From Baffinella frigidus (Eukaryota > Cryptophyceae > Cryptomonadales > Baffinellaceae): a DNA stretch of 10,768 nt. The notes under the pieces were generated by a model that was not told where the DNA came from, did not search any database, and worked only from the letters and a program-made list of their open reading frames with translations. Position numbers and translations under genes: made by a program. The number at the start of each line of letters is the position of its first letter. The stretch's first letter is position 1. Of the stretch, positions 6,301-10,659 are shown in pieces. The stretch covers positions 549,387-560,154 of the forward strand of contig MU646508.1 of the NCBI GenBank assembly GCA_026770585.1, written 5' to 3'.

Positions 6301-6446
6301 AAGCTCGCGGCGGCAGGACTGCGACGCTGGAGCAGAAAGGGGGCGAGGGGGGGGGGGGTCACCTTGGCATCCGGCTTCTTTGATTTGGCGGTGGCGACCA
6401 GGATGGGGTTGTTGTAGCGCACCAGCGAGTTCACGGGGGGGATCAT
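243..6446 (-). CDS. DNALI1 (p28): Axonemal inner-arm dynein light chain p28 / DNALI1, five exons, 3' end off the window
   Basis: The product belongs to the p28/DNALI1 family, light chains that bind single-headed inner-arm dynein heavy chains together with actin in the ciliary axoneme. Joining 6446-6363, 4189-4125, 2729-2621, 1524-1424 and 317-243 on the minus strand gives about 144 codons with no stop. Family landmarks appear in order: N-terminal MIPPVNSLVRYNNPILV, then EDILNSILPPREW, EDGQLWVQYVSSTPATR, LDVINLQEELDRKLQQ, RQARETGICPVREELY, FDELIRQVTINCAERGLLLL and RVRDEIRMT..AYQTLYES. All introns are GT-AG with matching phases 0, 2, 0 and 2. The family is usually about 250-260 residues, so roughly the C-terminal 100 residues (largely coiled coil) lie left of position 1. 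The ATG at 6446 matches the usual family start and is preceded by CAAAG. Recognition is from memory of the family. The exact splice sites are inferred. Confidence 0.95.
300..483. repeat. Tandem duplication of about 92 bp including the exon 5 acceptor
   Basis: Two copies (about 300-390 and 391-483) each carry CAG repeats, the exon 5 acceptor region, and an imperfect inverted pair GACTTTTGTTAAGTTGAC / GTCAACTTTGGCCAAAGTC (328-345 with 371-389, 421-438 with 463-481). Confidence 0.85.
391..412 (-). pseudogene. Fragment of the p28 exon 5 start with acceptor
   Basis: The sequence CCAAGCAG|GGGCCTG and four more CTG codons repeat the acceptor and first codons of exon 5, then leave homology. It is part of the roughly 92-bp tandem duplication at 300-483. 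Confidence 0.7.
515..580. repeat. 33-bp direct repeat, two identical copies
   Basis: 515-547 and 548-580 are identical. The unit begins AATTTGGGGTATCAGG and ends GTAGGCCCCTG. Confidence 0.95.
606..645. repeat. Two AACCCCAATTTGGGGTT palindromes
   Basis: Imperfect 17-bp palindromes lie at 606-622 and 629-645, with a third variant at 509-525. CAGGTAACCCCAATTTGGGG is shared by 504-523 and 624-643. Confidence 0.85.
638..738. repeat. Near-pure (TTTGGGG)n array
   Basis: About ten tandem copies of TTTGGGG with a few TTTGGTG or TTCGGGG variants. It is a telomere-variant heptamer with four-G runs and so has quadruplex potential on plus. It lies in p28 intron 4. Confidence 0.9.
739..1019. repeat. Degenerate G-rich telomere-like filler of intron 4
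   Basis: TTTCGGG, TTTAGGG, GGGGGTCAGG and GGGGGTCGGG variants occur. No coding fragment was recognised here. Confidence 0.7.
1028..1092 (-). pseudogene. Donor-side copy of p28 exon 4 (copy A)
   Basis: It has the same 65-base span as copy B and ends at CG|GTCCGT. Four differences from the real exon (ACG/ACT, CAA/CAG, ACG/ACC, GAG/GAA) are all synonymous third-position changes. No matching acceptor is seen. Confidence 0.8.
1227..1291 (-). pseudogene. Donor-side copy of p28 exon 4 (copy B)
   Basis: It covers GAG GAG CTC through GCC GAA CG and ends at CG|GTCCGT. It differs from the real exon at one base, GAC to GAT (synonymous). There is no acceptor in the right phase upstream, only GGTGAGAG. 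Confidence 0.8.
1424..1524 (-). CDS. DNALI1 (p28): p28 exon 4 (RQARETGICPVR...VTINCAE plus two bases of Arg)
   Basis: The acceptor is TTTCAACAG|AGGCAAG and the donor is GAACG|GTGCGT in phase 2. It has 33 codons covering the most conserved part of the family. This is the only one of seven related segments nearby that has both splice sites and the whole coding length, so I take it as the functional exon. Confidence 0.93.
1647..1706. repeat. 30-bp direct repeat, two copies
   Basis: TTTTGTAAAGCG is followed by CGCGGTGGGGTGTAGGG, repeated with a 30-base offset and one difference. Part recurs at about 2138-2160. Confidence 0.9.
1766..1810 (-). pseudogene. Acceptor-side copy of p28 exon 4, truncated after REEL
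   Basis: CCCCCAG|AGG, then RQARETGVCPVREEL, then a GA-rich (sense CT-rich) stretch. No donor follows. It belongs to the same duplicated block as 2200-2259. Confidence 0.75.
1876..1920 (-). pseudogene. Acceptor-side copy of p28 exon 4, truncated after REE
   Basis: CCCCCAG|AGG, then RQARKTGICPVREE, then PSTT. It has one replacement (Glu to Lys) before the break and no donor. Confidence 0.75.
1965..2060. repeat. A/T-rich island in intron 3
   Basis: ATCAATATCAATAGGCGTG and TTAATAGGCGTAC are related direct motifs. GCGTG at 2003 and CACGC at 2025 bound an A/T-rich imperfect palindrome. It contrasts sharply with its G-rich surroundings and may be an element remnant. Confidence 0.45.
2200..2259 (-). 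pseudogene. Acceptor-side copy of p28 exon 4
   Basis: CCCCCAG|AGGCAAG is followed by RQARETGVCLVREELSSQTF and then ends in a G/C homopolymer-rich stretch. The acceptor is kept and the donor lost. Changes from the real exon include Ile to Val, Pro to Leu and Tyr to Ser. Confidence 0.75.
2329..2396 (-). pseudogene. Intronless join of p28 exon 3 tail to exon 4
   Basis: It reads VINLQEELGRTLQQ (exon 3 end, two replacements) directly followed by GGICPVREE (exon 4). Intron 3 is absent, the exon 4 codons RQARET are missing and three extra Gs are present. After REE it continues into the same PSTTLQN-coding flank as the fragment at 1920-1876. Confidence 0.75.
2444..2462 (-). pseudogene. Short TPATRL fragment of p28 exon 3
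   Basis: It matches exon 3 around the TPATRL codons. About 47 bases of unrelated A/T-rich sequence separate it from the VINLQEEL fragment at 2396. The two may be one exon 3 copy split by an insertion. Confidence 0.6.
2621..2729 (-). CDS. DNALI1 (p28): p28 exon 3 (EWTEDGQLWVQY...LDRKLQQ)
   Basis: The acceptor is GTCGCAG|GGAGTGG and the donor is CAGCAG|GTCCCG in phase 0. After the first G it carries 36 codons through the conserved EDGQLWVQYVSSTPATR and DVINLQEELDRKLQQ motifs. A degraded duplicate of the acceptor half lies 255 bases upstream in the transcript (2984-2923). Confidence 0.92.
2775..2882. repeat. GA-rich microsatellite (AGAGAGGG)n
   Basis: Repeats of an eight-base GA unit. On the transcribed strand it is a pyrimidine tract of about 105 bases, 45 bases upstream of the true exon 3 acceptor and just downstream of the exon 3 half-copy. 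Confidence 0.9.
2923..2984 (-). pseudogene. 5' half of p28 exon 3 with an intact acceptor
   Basis: GAAACAG|GGAGTGG is followed by EWTEDGQLWVQNVSSTPATR and CGCC, then drops into CCCTAA-like repeat with no donor. Against exon 3 it has three synonymous changes and one replacement (Tyr to Asn). It lies upstream of the true acceptor in transcript order, with a long pyrimidine tract between them. Confidence 0.8.
2990..3383. repeat. Telomere-like repeat block in intron 2
   Basis: Dense TTTAGGG with TTCAGGG, TCTAGGG and TTTGGGG variants, broken by unique sequence near 3200-3238. No exon is recognised inside except the exon 2 fragment at its right edge. Confidence 0.9.
3384..3415 (-). pseudogene. 3' half of p28 exon 2 with its donor
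   Basis: It reads EDILNSILPP plus CG, then GTAACC. The only coding difference from the real exon is GAC to GAT (synonymous). A CAG lies immediately upstream. Telomere-like repeats flank it on both sides. Confidence 0.8.
3416..3655. repeat. Telomere-like repeat block with TTGATGG/TTGATAA motifs
   Basis: A short TTGATGGTTGATAATTGATAG run (3421-3455) passes into TTTAGGG/TTGAGAG variants up to the deleted exon 2 copy. Confidence 0.85.
3660..3692 (-). pseudogene. Internally deleted copy of p28 exon 2
   Basis: It begins GCC ACG AAG AAG CCT GCG like exon 2, then jumps to ATCCTGCCCCCTCG followed by GTAGC like the exon 2 donor. About 32 bases are missing, which breaks the frame. It is adjacent to the first GGCAACGA element. 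Confidence 0.7.
3690..3928. mobile_element. Tandem pair of MITE-like GGCAACGA elements
   Basis: 3690-3808 and 3838-3909 are bounded by imperfect inverted repeats GGCAACGAACTTTACCAC / GTGAAGTAAATATCGTTGCC. A 47-bp internal unit occurs three times (3694, 3741, 3842), and a 101-bp offset relates the long copies. There is no coding capacity. Both left ends abut exon 2 fragments. Confidence 0.75.
3827..3840 (-). pseudogene. 14-nt fragment of p28 exon 2 start, at an inverted-repeat element
   Basis: It is identical to the first 14 bases of exon 2 (GCC ACG AAG GAG CC). It has no upstream AG and abuts the terminal repeat of the second GGCAACGA element. Confidence 0.5.
3961..4110. mobile_element. 150-bp MITE-like inverted-repeat element
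   Basis: The 33-bp arms (3961-3993, 4078-4110) start ATCCGGGGACACGTTT and differ at about four positions. The centre carries GCCCTAAGTAAATTTAATTAGGGC. It lies 13 bases inside p28 intron 2 from the exon 2 donor. No clear target duplication was seen. Confidence 0.85.
4125..4189 (-). CDS. DNALI1 (p28): p28 exon 2 (ATKEPA...ILPP plus two bases of Arg)
   Basis: The acceptor is GTGGCAG|GCC and the donor is CCGCG|GTAGCC in phase 2. It encodes 21 codons ending EDILNSILPP plus CG. The split Arg codon is completed by the first G of exon 3, restoring the family motif ILPPREW. The 5' boundary is less certain than the 3' one because this linker is poorly conserved. The frame is open further upstream. Confidence 0.85.
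4190..4746. repeat. 3' part of intron 1 with hairpins
   Basis: It contains a C11-type homopolymer (about 4267-4277) and two hairpins: ACTGCCA...GATCCTTGGCAGT arms at 4550-4565/4589-4601, and GCCGGCTC/GAGCCGGC at 4625-4643. A motif TGCATGT.GTTAAGCACCCC occurs in related form near 4513 and 4707. No gene is seen. Confidence 0.6.
4747..4906. mobile_element. 160-bp MITE-like element
   Basis: Near-perfect 29-bp arms are CCTTGCTCGGATAGCGAGG... at 4747-4775 and its complement at 4878-4906. An internal hairpin AGACTACA/TGTAGTCT lies at 4794-4815. The outer 10-mer TACCTTGCTC is shared with the element at 9799. Confidence 0.85.
4934..4950 (-). pseudogene. 17-nt fragment of p28 exon 1 in intron 1
   Basis: It is identical to exon 1 at 6417-6401 (codons YNNPI) and continues as an imperfect NYNNPIPV reading. 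It sits beside the 34-bp tandem array. It is short and partly low complexity, so chance or coincidental similarity is not excluded. Confidence 0.4.
4978..5113. repeat. 34-bp tandem repeat, four copies
   Basis: The unit starts AGAAAGTGGAACGCGATGGG. Copies begin at 4978, 5012, 5046 and 5080 and are nearly identical. Because 34 is not a multiple of three, the open frames across it are by-products. Confidence 0.95.
5268..5395. mobile_element. 128-bp inverted-repeat element
   Basis: The outer arms are GGACCAAATCGTCGATTT and its near complement (5276-5293, 5373-5390). The inner palindrome around GAGACCCCGGATCCGGGGTC is centred near 5340, with GATTTACCCT/AGGGTAAATC beside it. It is entirely self-complementary in design, with no coding capacity. 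Confidence 0.85.
5458..5515. repeat. 58-bp hairpin with 22-bp arms containing GTCAACTT
   Basis: CCCTACAAATTTGTCAACTT and its complement have one mismatch and a 14-base loop. Confidence 0.9.
5527..5554. repeat. Perfect 12-bp hairpin AGAAAACGAGTT/AACTCGTTTTCT
   Basis: The loop is TTAG. TTGACTTAAG immediately precedes and overlaps it (5519-5528). Confidence 0.9.
5588..5648. repeat. Three GGTCGGCCTTAGGGGGGGG units
   Basis: About 21-base units have G runs of nine or more. Strong quadruplex potential on plus. The run length may be unreliable in assembly. Confidence 0.85.
5755..5932. mobile_element. 178-bp MITE-like element with perfect 22-bp ends
   Basis: GTACCACGCAAGAGTGTAGG... at 5755-5776 is exactly complementary to 5911-5932. 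Inside is a perfect 26-bp palindrome at 5792-5817 centred on AGAATTCT. Confidence 0.9.
5929..6000. repeat. 40-bp offset direct repeat GGTACAC..CCGTCAA.TTCGGG
   Basis: GGTACACCTCCGTCAACTTC at 5929 recurs as GGTACACATCCGTCAATTTC at 5969, each followed by GGGGGGAG. Confidence 0.85.
6089..6211. mobile_element. Probable 123-bp inverted-repeat element related to the 9.8 and 10.3 kb elements
   Basis: Ends GGATCCTGG (6089-6097) and CCAGGATCC (6203-6211). The core at 6148-6180, read on minus, resembles the CCTACTGTAGG...TCCTAGGG core of the element at 9799-9919. The arms are short, so the boundaries are tentative. Confidence 0.5.
6363..6446 (-). CDS. DNALI1 (p28): p28 exon 1 (codons 1-28)
   Basis: It encodes the conserved N-terminus MIPPVNSLVRYNNPILV followed by a Lys-rich linker ending PDAK. 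The exon closes in phase 0 at AAG|GTGACC. The minus-strand 5' leader just upstream holds a CT/GA-rich stretch (6457-6470). Confidence 0.9.
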
Positions 6447-7187
6447 CTTTGCTGTCTCCTCTCTCTCTGCATGCGCGGAAAGGAGTCAGCTTTAAGCTGC
6501 GAGAAACGGTGAAGAGGCGTCGACGGGTCCCGCAGAGGGGCAGCAATGCTCCGGCCAGCGGGCCTGAGCGGGGAGCCCAGCTCTGTGGGACCGAACCTCC
6601 CCAAGCAAGCGTTTCTGACTGCCTCTCCACAATCTGGCTGGCCTCGAGGAGGACTGTCAGCCTCTTCAGCTGGCCCAGCTGGGAACTAGTCGCACAAATC
6701 GTCCCGCTAATCCCACGAGTTCCCGCCAGCAGGCTCCTATTGGCCCGTCAGGATCACAGCGCGTTGGACCAGTCCACAGCGCCCCTAGACCAGCCATTTC
6801 AACAGCGAGCTGTGGAAGCGCGCTGAGATTGACAGGCGTGCGAGGCCGATGCAGCAAACGGCGCCACAAGAGCAGGCGGGGAGGCACCTGCGAAGCTTCC
6901 CCGACCAAACGCCCCGATACAAACCGTTTTTCTGGGGCCGTTTGAGCCATTTAATTTGGGGCTTTTGGGCCAACTAATTGAGTTTTGAGGTCATTTTGAG
7001 ACAAGTTGACAGGTTTTGACCAGTTTGCACAAAAACAAGCCAGCAAGGTCCCCGAGACCAACGCCTCCAATAGAACAGCACGCACGTACCGGTTTTTTTT
7101 TTAAAGGAAAAGGGTGCAAGAAAAGGGGCTCGGCCGGACCTACGTAGGTTGGGTCGAGGAGCTCATCCGTAGATTACACCCAACTCC
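6447..7187 (-). promoter_or_regulatory. 5' leader and upstream flank of p28; no gene seen
   Basis: Read on minus, the leader carries a GA-rich stretch just before the ATG. A CCAAT pentamer lies at 6743-6739, about 290 bases upstream. No TATA box or X-box was recognised. Overlapping open frames have no family resemblance or coding-like pattern. The transcription start cannot be located. Confidence 0.35.
7174..7178 (-). terminator. Possible TGTAA polyadenylation signal
   Basis: TGTAA on minus lies 9 bases after the stop at 7188. TGTAA is the established signal in green algae such as Chlamydomonas. The very short spacing makes this one uncertain. Confidence 0.3.
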
Positions 7188-7673
7188 TCAAGAGTGAGGT
7201 GGGTTGGGCTTGCGCTCGAGGGTTAGGACACGCCGCTCCTTGGCTGGATGGTCAATGGGAGACGGATGGTTTCTCGCATCCTTGAAGCGCTGCCCCATGA
7301 CGTGCCAGGCCTCGCGCTGGTCGAGGATTGGCGTCTGGACTGCCTCGCAGGTGCACTTGCTCGCCGGGTGCCGGAGGCACTCCCCTTCGAGGTGGCGCAG
7401 AGGCGTGAAATGCCAGTCGGGCGCCTGAGCCCTGATGTAGGTTGGAGCACAGGCGGCTGGCTCGGAGCGCGAGTTGATCGGGAGAAACGTGGCCACGCGC
7501 CTGAGAGGCGTGGAAGTGCGCAGTGACGAAGGATGGGAATACGGGAGCAGGGAGGAGGTGGCGCGCTTGGGGGGAGAGTCTTTCTCCATCGTCCTGATGA
7601 GGGCAGCGACTGAGGCATTCTCGCGGTCCTGCGCAAGCTTGTGAAGGACGGCGAGCTGCGAATGGCGAGGCAT
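7188..7673 (-). CDS. Unrecognised 161-residue protein
   Basis: I do not recognise the family. The frame runs from ATG at 7673 (MPRHSQLAVLHKLAQDREN) to TGA at 7188. Codons are mostly G/C-ending (CTC, CGC, GAG, AAG, ATC), unlike the competing frames, which supports real coding. It is basic and Pro/Arg/His-rich. It has a predicted N-terminal helical stretch, a middle with APDWHFTPLRHLEGE, a Cys pair in KCTCEA, and a conserved-looking GQRFKDARNHPSPID near the end. No signal peptide or membrane segment is seen. Frame continuation upstream to 7718 lacks an ATG. An acceptor-like GATTTCAG ends at 7702, so this could instead be a last exon. It lies on the same strand as and upstream of the dynein gene, with 741 bases between. 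Function unknown. Confidence 0.6.
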   Translation of the reverse strand: MPRHSQLAVLHKLAQDRENASVAALIRTMEKDSPPKRATSSLLPYSHPSSLRTSTPLRRVATFLPINSRSEPAACAPTYIRAQAPDWHFTPLRHLEGECLRHPASKCTCEAVQTPILDQREAWHVMGQRFKDARNHPSPIDHPAKERRVLTLERKPNPPHS

Positions 7674-8165
7674 GGGATGTCGGCTTATGGAGCTTACGGA
7701 GCTGAAATCAAGAGGCAATATTTCTAAAGACGTTGAAATATTGAGGTCGTTTAGATGGACGTGTGCCCCCTACCACGCGGAGGCGTGATCCACTTAACCT
7801 CTTTCCCTCTTGTTTACCCCCTCTTGTTTACCGGTACCTGCGGGTCACGAGGTGGATGTCATTTTGAAGTCCATCTAACATCGATTCTTATCGAATCTGC
7901 GTTTAGAAGGCTGGGGACGGGTGTGTGTTTGGGGGGGGGGACGTACGAGCTCGTACCCGTCTGCCTTGCCACCCTTTGTTACTGCAGCACCCGAAACCTG
8001 AGGGAGGTTTTCTGAGAGGGTCGGTCCTTTTCTTAGAGGGTCGTTCCTTCCATCCTTAAAGCTGTTTGCCAGGTGTTGGACACACTCAAAATCCTCAGTT
8101 GTTGACCGAGAACTCGTTTTGAATCGAAAGGCCACGTGTTTTGAATCGATTCGGTCTACAAATTT
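7674..8165. repeat. Intergenic region with an inverted-repeat element
   Basis: TTAGATGGAC (7751-7760) and GTCCATCTAA (7869-7878) are perfect 10-bp ends of a 128-bp segment. That segment contains two CCTCTTGTTTACC copies (about 7807-7830). Further right are a palindrome GTACGAGCTCGTAC (7942-7955) and repeated AGAGGGTCG.TCCTT (8017-8048). No gene is seen. Confidence 0.5.
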
Positions 8166-8359
8166 GAATTCATTTCGAAGGTCGATTCATCTTGGTCACA
8201 CTTGCGTCTTTCTATTTGCTTTCTCCTGAAATTTACCCCAAGTCGTCAGTTAAAACATCTATCCCTTTCTTCCATTTCTCAAGAGTAGGGGGCGTGGAGG
8301 GGTTCTTAAGAAAGCTGCCATCCCTTTTCGTGTTACAACTTGCCCAACGAGCCCACAGC

Positions 8360-8665
8360 ATGAAAACCGTGTCGTGGTTCCTCCAGATCCCGCCGAGCCC
8401 CCGCAGGTCGAGCAGCGCCACCAGCACCAGCAGCAGCAGCAGCACCAGCAGCACCATGTCGAGGCTCTCGTCCCTCTTCCGCCGTAGCTCCGTTCGCCCC
8501 TCCGCACCAGACAGCAAGCCCAAGCAGAAGCCCTCCCGGTTCGTCAGCTGGAACACGCAGGTCGAGGTCATCACCATCCCGGCGAGGGAATGCGCACCGG
8601 ATAATTGCGATCCAGGCTTCGACGACGACAATCTGCTGACTGCGCTCCGCATTGCGCCACGATGA
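8360..8665 (+). CDS. Unrecognised small Ser/Arg-rich protein, 101 residues
   Basis: I do not recognise the family. From ATG 8360 it reads MKTVSWFLQIPPSPRRSSS, a Ser/Thr-rich stretch encoded by CAG/AGC repeats, then MSRLSSLFRRSSVRPS, then KPSRFVSWNTQVEVITIPAR and an acidic tail FDDDNLL. A second ATG at 8456 has better context (CAGCACCATG) and would give 69 residues. Its basic Ser/Arg/Leu start could be an organelle-targeting peptide. RFVSW (and KTVSW near the first ATG) fit the loose RVxF docking pattern for protein phosphatase 1, which is weak evidence. Codons in the middle are strongly G/C-ending. The stop is TGA at 8663, but the same frame continues open with coding-like codons to 8740. It may be one exon of a longer gene. 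Confidence 0.45.
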   Translation: MKTVSWFLQIPPSPRRSSSATSTSSSSSTSSTMSRLSSLFRRSSVRPSAPDSKPKQKPSRFVSWNTQVEVITIPARECAPDNCDPGFDDDNLLTALRIAPR

Positions 8666-8800
8666 CTGCGCCTCGAGAGCTTCGAGGGCATCAAGCGCAG
8701 CATCTGCTCCTCCTCCTGCGAGGACGGCCACCATGGCTGAGTGGGGCGAGGCGTGCGTGGGGGCCGTGCGTGTGTATATAATGGAGGAAGGTGTGGTGCG

Positions 8801-8805
8801 TGTAA
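8801..8805 (+). terminator. Possible TGTAA polyadenylation signal
   Basis: TGTAA lies 135 bases after the TGA at 8663-8665, a reasonable 3' UTR length for a green-algal gene. A TATATAAT run at 8775-8782 lies just upstream and may be coincidental. Confidence 0.35.
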
Positions 8806-8820
8806 TCAAGTGAATGAATG

Positions 8821-9203
8821 GCTGGATCCAAACATCCCAACATGCTGGCTAGCTCGTTGGGAAATCGCACTAGAGCTCGACCTCCCAGCACAGACCCATC
8901 GCCCCCGCTCAGACATAGCCTCTGTGTGGGTGCAAACGTGGCGGCGGCCGTGTTGGTATCAATCAAGGTCTCTCTCGCAAGCACCCATCACCAGTAGTGA
9001 GAGGTCTCATGCGCCAAGTAAGGGTGAAACGGACTGCCTTTGTCGAAACCTGCCGGCTCTTCGGTTCCCGGGCGGCACCTAGCGCGGCGCATCGCCTCTA
9101 AGGAAGGTGTCGTCCTGTTACTGTTACACAGTTCAATACAGCGCCAATTGCTCCAAGAAAAGGTCATACGGGCTTGGACAGGCAGGTGAGAATGGGGGCC
9201 CGA
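8821..9203. other. Intergenic sequence, nothing supported
   Basis: Open frames on both strands lack family resemblance and consistent codon pattern. No strong repeat was found. Confidence 0.5.
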
Positions 9204-9311
9204 GGTATCCCTTAAGAGACCAACGGGCGAATAATCGCCCGTGGAAGCCCTAGGTAGGTCCTAGGGCCCTACGGTAGGGCGTATGAGCCTACTGGTCACT
9301 TAAGGGATACC
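9204..9311. mobile_element. 108-bp MITE-like element
   Basis: The 19-bp arms GGTATCCCTTAAGAGACCA / TGGTCACTTAAGGGATACC have one mismatch. Internal hairpin ACGGGCGA-ATAA-TCGCCCGT lies at 9223-9242. The core CCTAGG...GGGCCCTAC is similar in style to the elements at 9799 and 10280. Confidence 0.85.
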
Positions 9312-9350
9312 GTGTAGGCTCTCAGGGGTTGCTCGTGGGACAGTGTGGGG

Positions 9351-9420
9351 GCTTGATGTGGTCCGAAAGGAAGATTGGCTTTTCTGCAGAACCAGTTCCA
9401 GTGTCCGTCTATGATAGGAG
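9351..9420. repeat. Dispersed repeat of about 70 bp, partner near 9970-10040
   Basis: Both copies start GGCTTGATG, pass through CTGCAG and share AGTTCCAGTGTCCG.CTATG. Each lies upstream of a 121-bp element, hinting at a larger repeated unit. Confidence 0.65.
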
Positions 9421-9525
9421 CAGAACCTCAAGGGCCGAAAGTCCACCAGAAAAGAAAGTGCTGCGAGAGCCACACAATCCCCCTCTCCCAGCCTTCATCC
9501 GAGAACCGAAAAAAGAGAGAAAAAA

Positions 9526-9553
9526 GAACAGGCCTTCGAGAACAGGCCTTCGA
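9526..9553. repeat. 14-bp direct repeat GAACAGGCCTTCGA, two copies
   Basis: Exact tandem pair at 9526-9539 and 9540-9553. Confidence 0.9.
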
Positions 9554-9798
9554 AACGGCTATTTTTCTTGTAAGAATCTACACGAAAATCACTACACAAT
9601 TGGAGCATGTGTGTAATAATTTGCGTTGCCAGATTCTTGAAAGTAAAATACTTGTTCCCGTATTAGCACGTCTCTGCTTGCTGCCCGACTTCCAAGCCCT
9701 TTAGAAAGGCTTGGGAGATTCAAAGGCGGATGCCAGCCCTCTCCGCGTGAGGCTTAGCAAAGCTGAGAGCCTTCCCCACCATCGTCCTCTCGGTCGCA

Positions 9799-9919
9799 TA
9801 CAAGGGTACCTTGCTCATAAGAAACGGCCACCCCCCTAGGACCACCATAGGGCCCTAGGCATAGGCCTACTGTAGGGTCCTAGTGGGACGCGCTTTCTTA
9901 TGAGCGAGGTGCCCCTGTA
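9799..9919. mobile_element. 121-bp MITE-like element, copy 1
   Basis: The ends CAAGGGTACCTTGCTCATAA and TTATGAGCGAGGTGCCCCTG are flanked by TA on both sides. The core is TAGGACCACCATAGGGCCC...ATAGGCCTACTGTAGGG. TA flanks and short size fit non-autonomous Tc1/mariner-like (Stowaway-type) elements. That assignment is inference. Confidence 0.85.
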
Positions 9920-10139
9920 CCTTTGTGAGTCACCCTTCAGCCGGTTCTGCTGAGTTCCTTTGCACCGGACGGCTTGATGACTGAAACAAAGAAGGGCCAT
10001 CCTGCAGCATAAGTTCCAGTGTCCGCCTATGTTGGGAGTTCTCAGAACGTAAAGGACCTACAGGATCGGCCCAAGCGCTTCCAAATGCAAGCCGATGTCC
10101 TGGCAGCGGATGACCCTAACCACCAACCCTCACATGAAA

Positions 10140-10235
10140 CCCAAATCATTTGTGTCCTTCTATTTTCTGGTACAAGGACGCCGGAATCCGGCGTCCTTGT
10201 ACTGGTGCAAGGACCAAACCAATTTAGGATTTGGG
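10140..10235. repeat. 96-bp nested inverted repeat
   Basis: A 33-base palindrome at 10170-10202 (arms GTACAAGGACGCCGGA, one central base) sits inside outer arms CCCAAATC / GATTTGGG (10140-10147, 10228-10235). Confidence 0.85.
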
Positions 10236-10279
10236 CCTGCTGTGACGGCTGGTGGAGGATAACCCAATCTGAAGGGCCA

Positions 10280-10400
10280 TACAGGGGTACCTCGCTCGTA
10301 AGAAACACCCACCCCTCTAGGACCACCGTAGGACCATGGGCATAGGCCTACTGCAGGGCCATAGGGGGGGGCGGTTTCTTATGAGCGAGGTACCCCTGTA
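10280..10400. mobile_element. 121-bp MITE-like element, copy 2
   Basis: The ends CAGGGGTACCTCGCTCGTAA and TTATGAGCGAGGTACCCCTG are flanked by TA. Length and arm-core order are the same as in the copy at 9799. Confidence 0.88.
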
Positions 10401-10593
10401 TGCTCGTGAGGAGGCTCCAGTACCCACCCCGCTGTGGCTCGCAATCAGTTACTAGGCTGGACGCTGTTCTGCAACATCAAGGACCCTTTGATGGGTATCC
10501 CCGTTCTGCCTCAGGTGGGTTGGCAGACTATTCTCAAGTTGGCATGATGGGCGTGCGGTAAAGATCCTTCCACTTTGGGGCGAAGACAGGCCT

Positions 10594-10616
10594 GGTCTCA
10601 CCATATTGGTGAGACC
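10594..10616. repeat. Perfect hairpin GGTCTCACCA-TAT-TGGTGAGACC
   Basis: 10-bp arms with a 3-base loop. No T-run or gene end is nearby. Confidence 0.85.
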
Positions 10617-10659
10617 AAATAGACAGAGGCAAAGCTGGAGGTTGACACCAATTCCATCA

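Noticed and set aside
6380-6826. 148-residue plus-strand frame over the p28 5' end
   Set aside because: It begins antisense to exon 1 and shows no family resemblance. It is treated as a shadow.
7223-7636. 137-residue minus-strand frame inside the 161-codon gene
   Set aside because: It is an alternative frame with Arg/Ser/Pro-rich composition typical of a G/C-rich shadow. The 7673-7188 frame has the better codon pattern.
8775-8782. TATATAAT as a TATA box for a downstream gene
   Set aside because: No supportable coding region follows within a plausible distance.
8233-8809. Minus-strand frames opposite the small plus-strand gene
   Set aside because: They are rich in Ser/Leu/Ala/Trp from complementing CAG/AGC repeats, with codon pattern and motifs favouring the plus strand.
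8733-8813. 26-codon frame starting at a strong GCCACCATGGCT context
   Set aside because: It is short, overlaps the candidate TGTAA signal and has no recognisable similarity. Kept only as a remote possibility.
10019-10345. Plus-strand frame of 108 residues ending in an RGTSLVRNTHP stretch
   Set aside because: Its end translates the arm of the 121-bp inverted-repeat element and its middle a palindrome, so it is repeat-derived.
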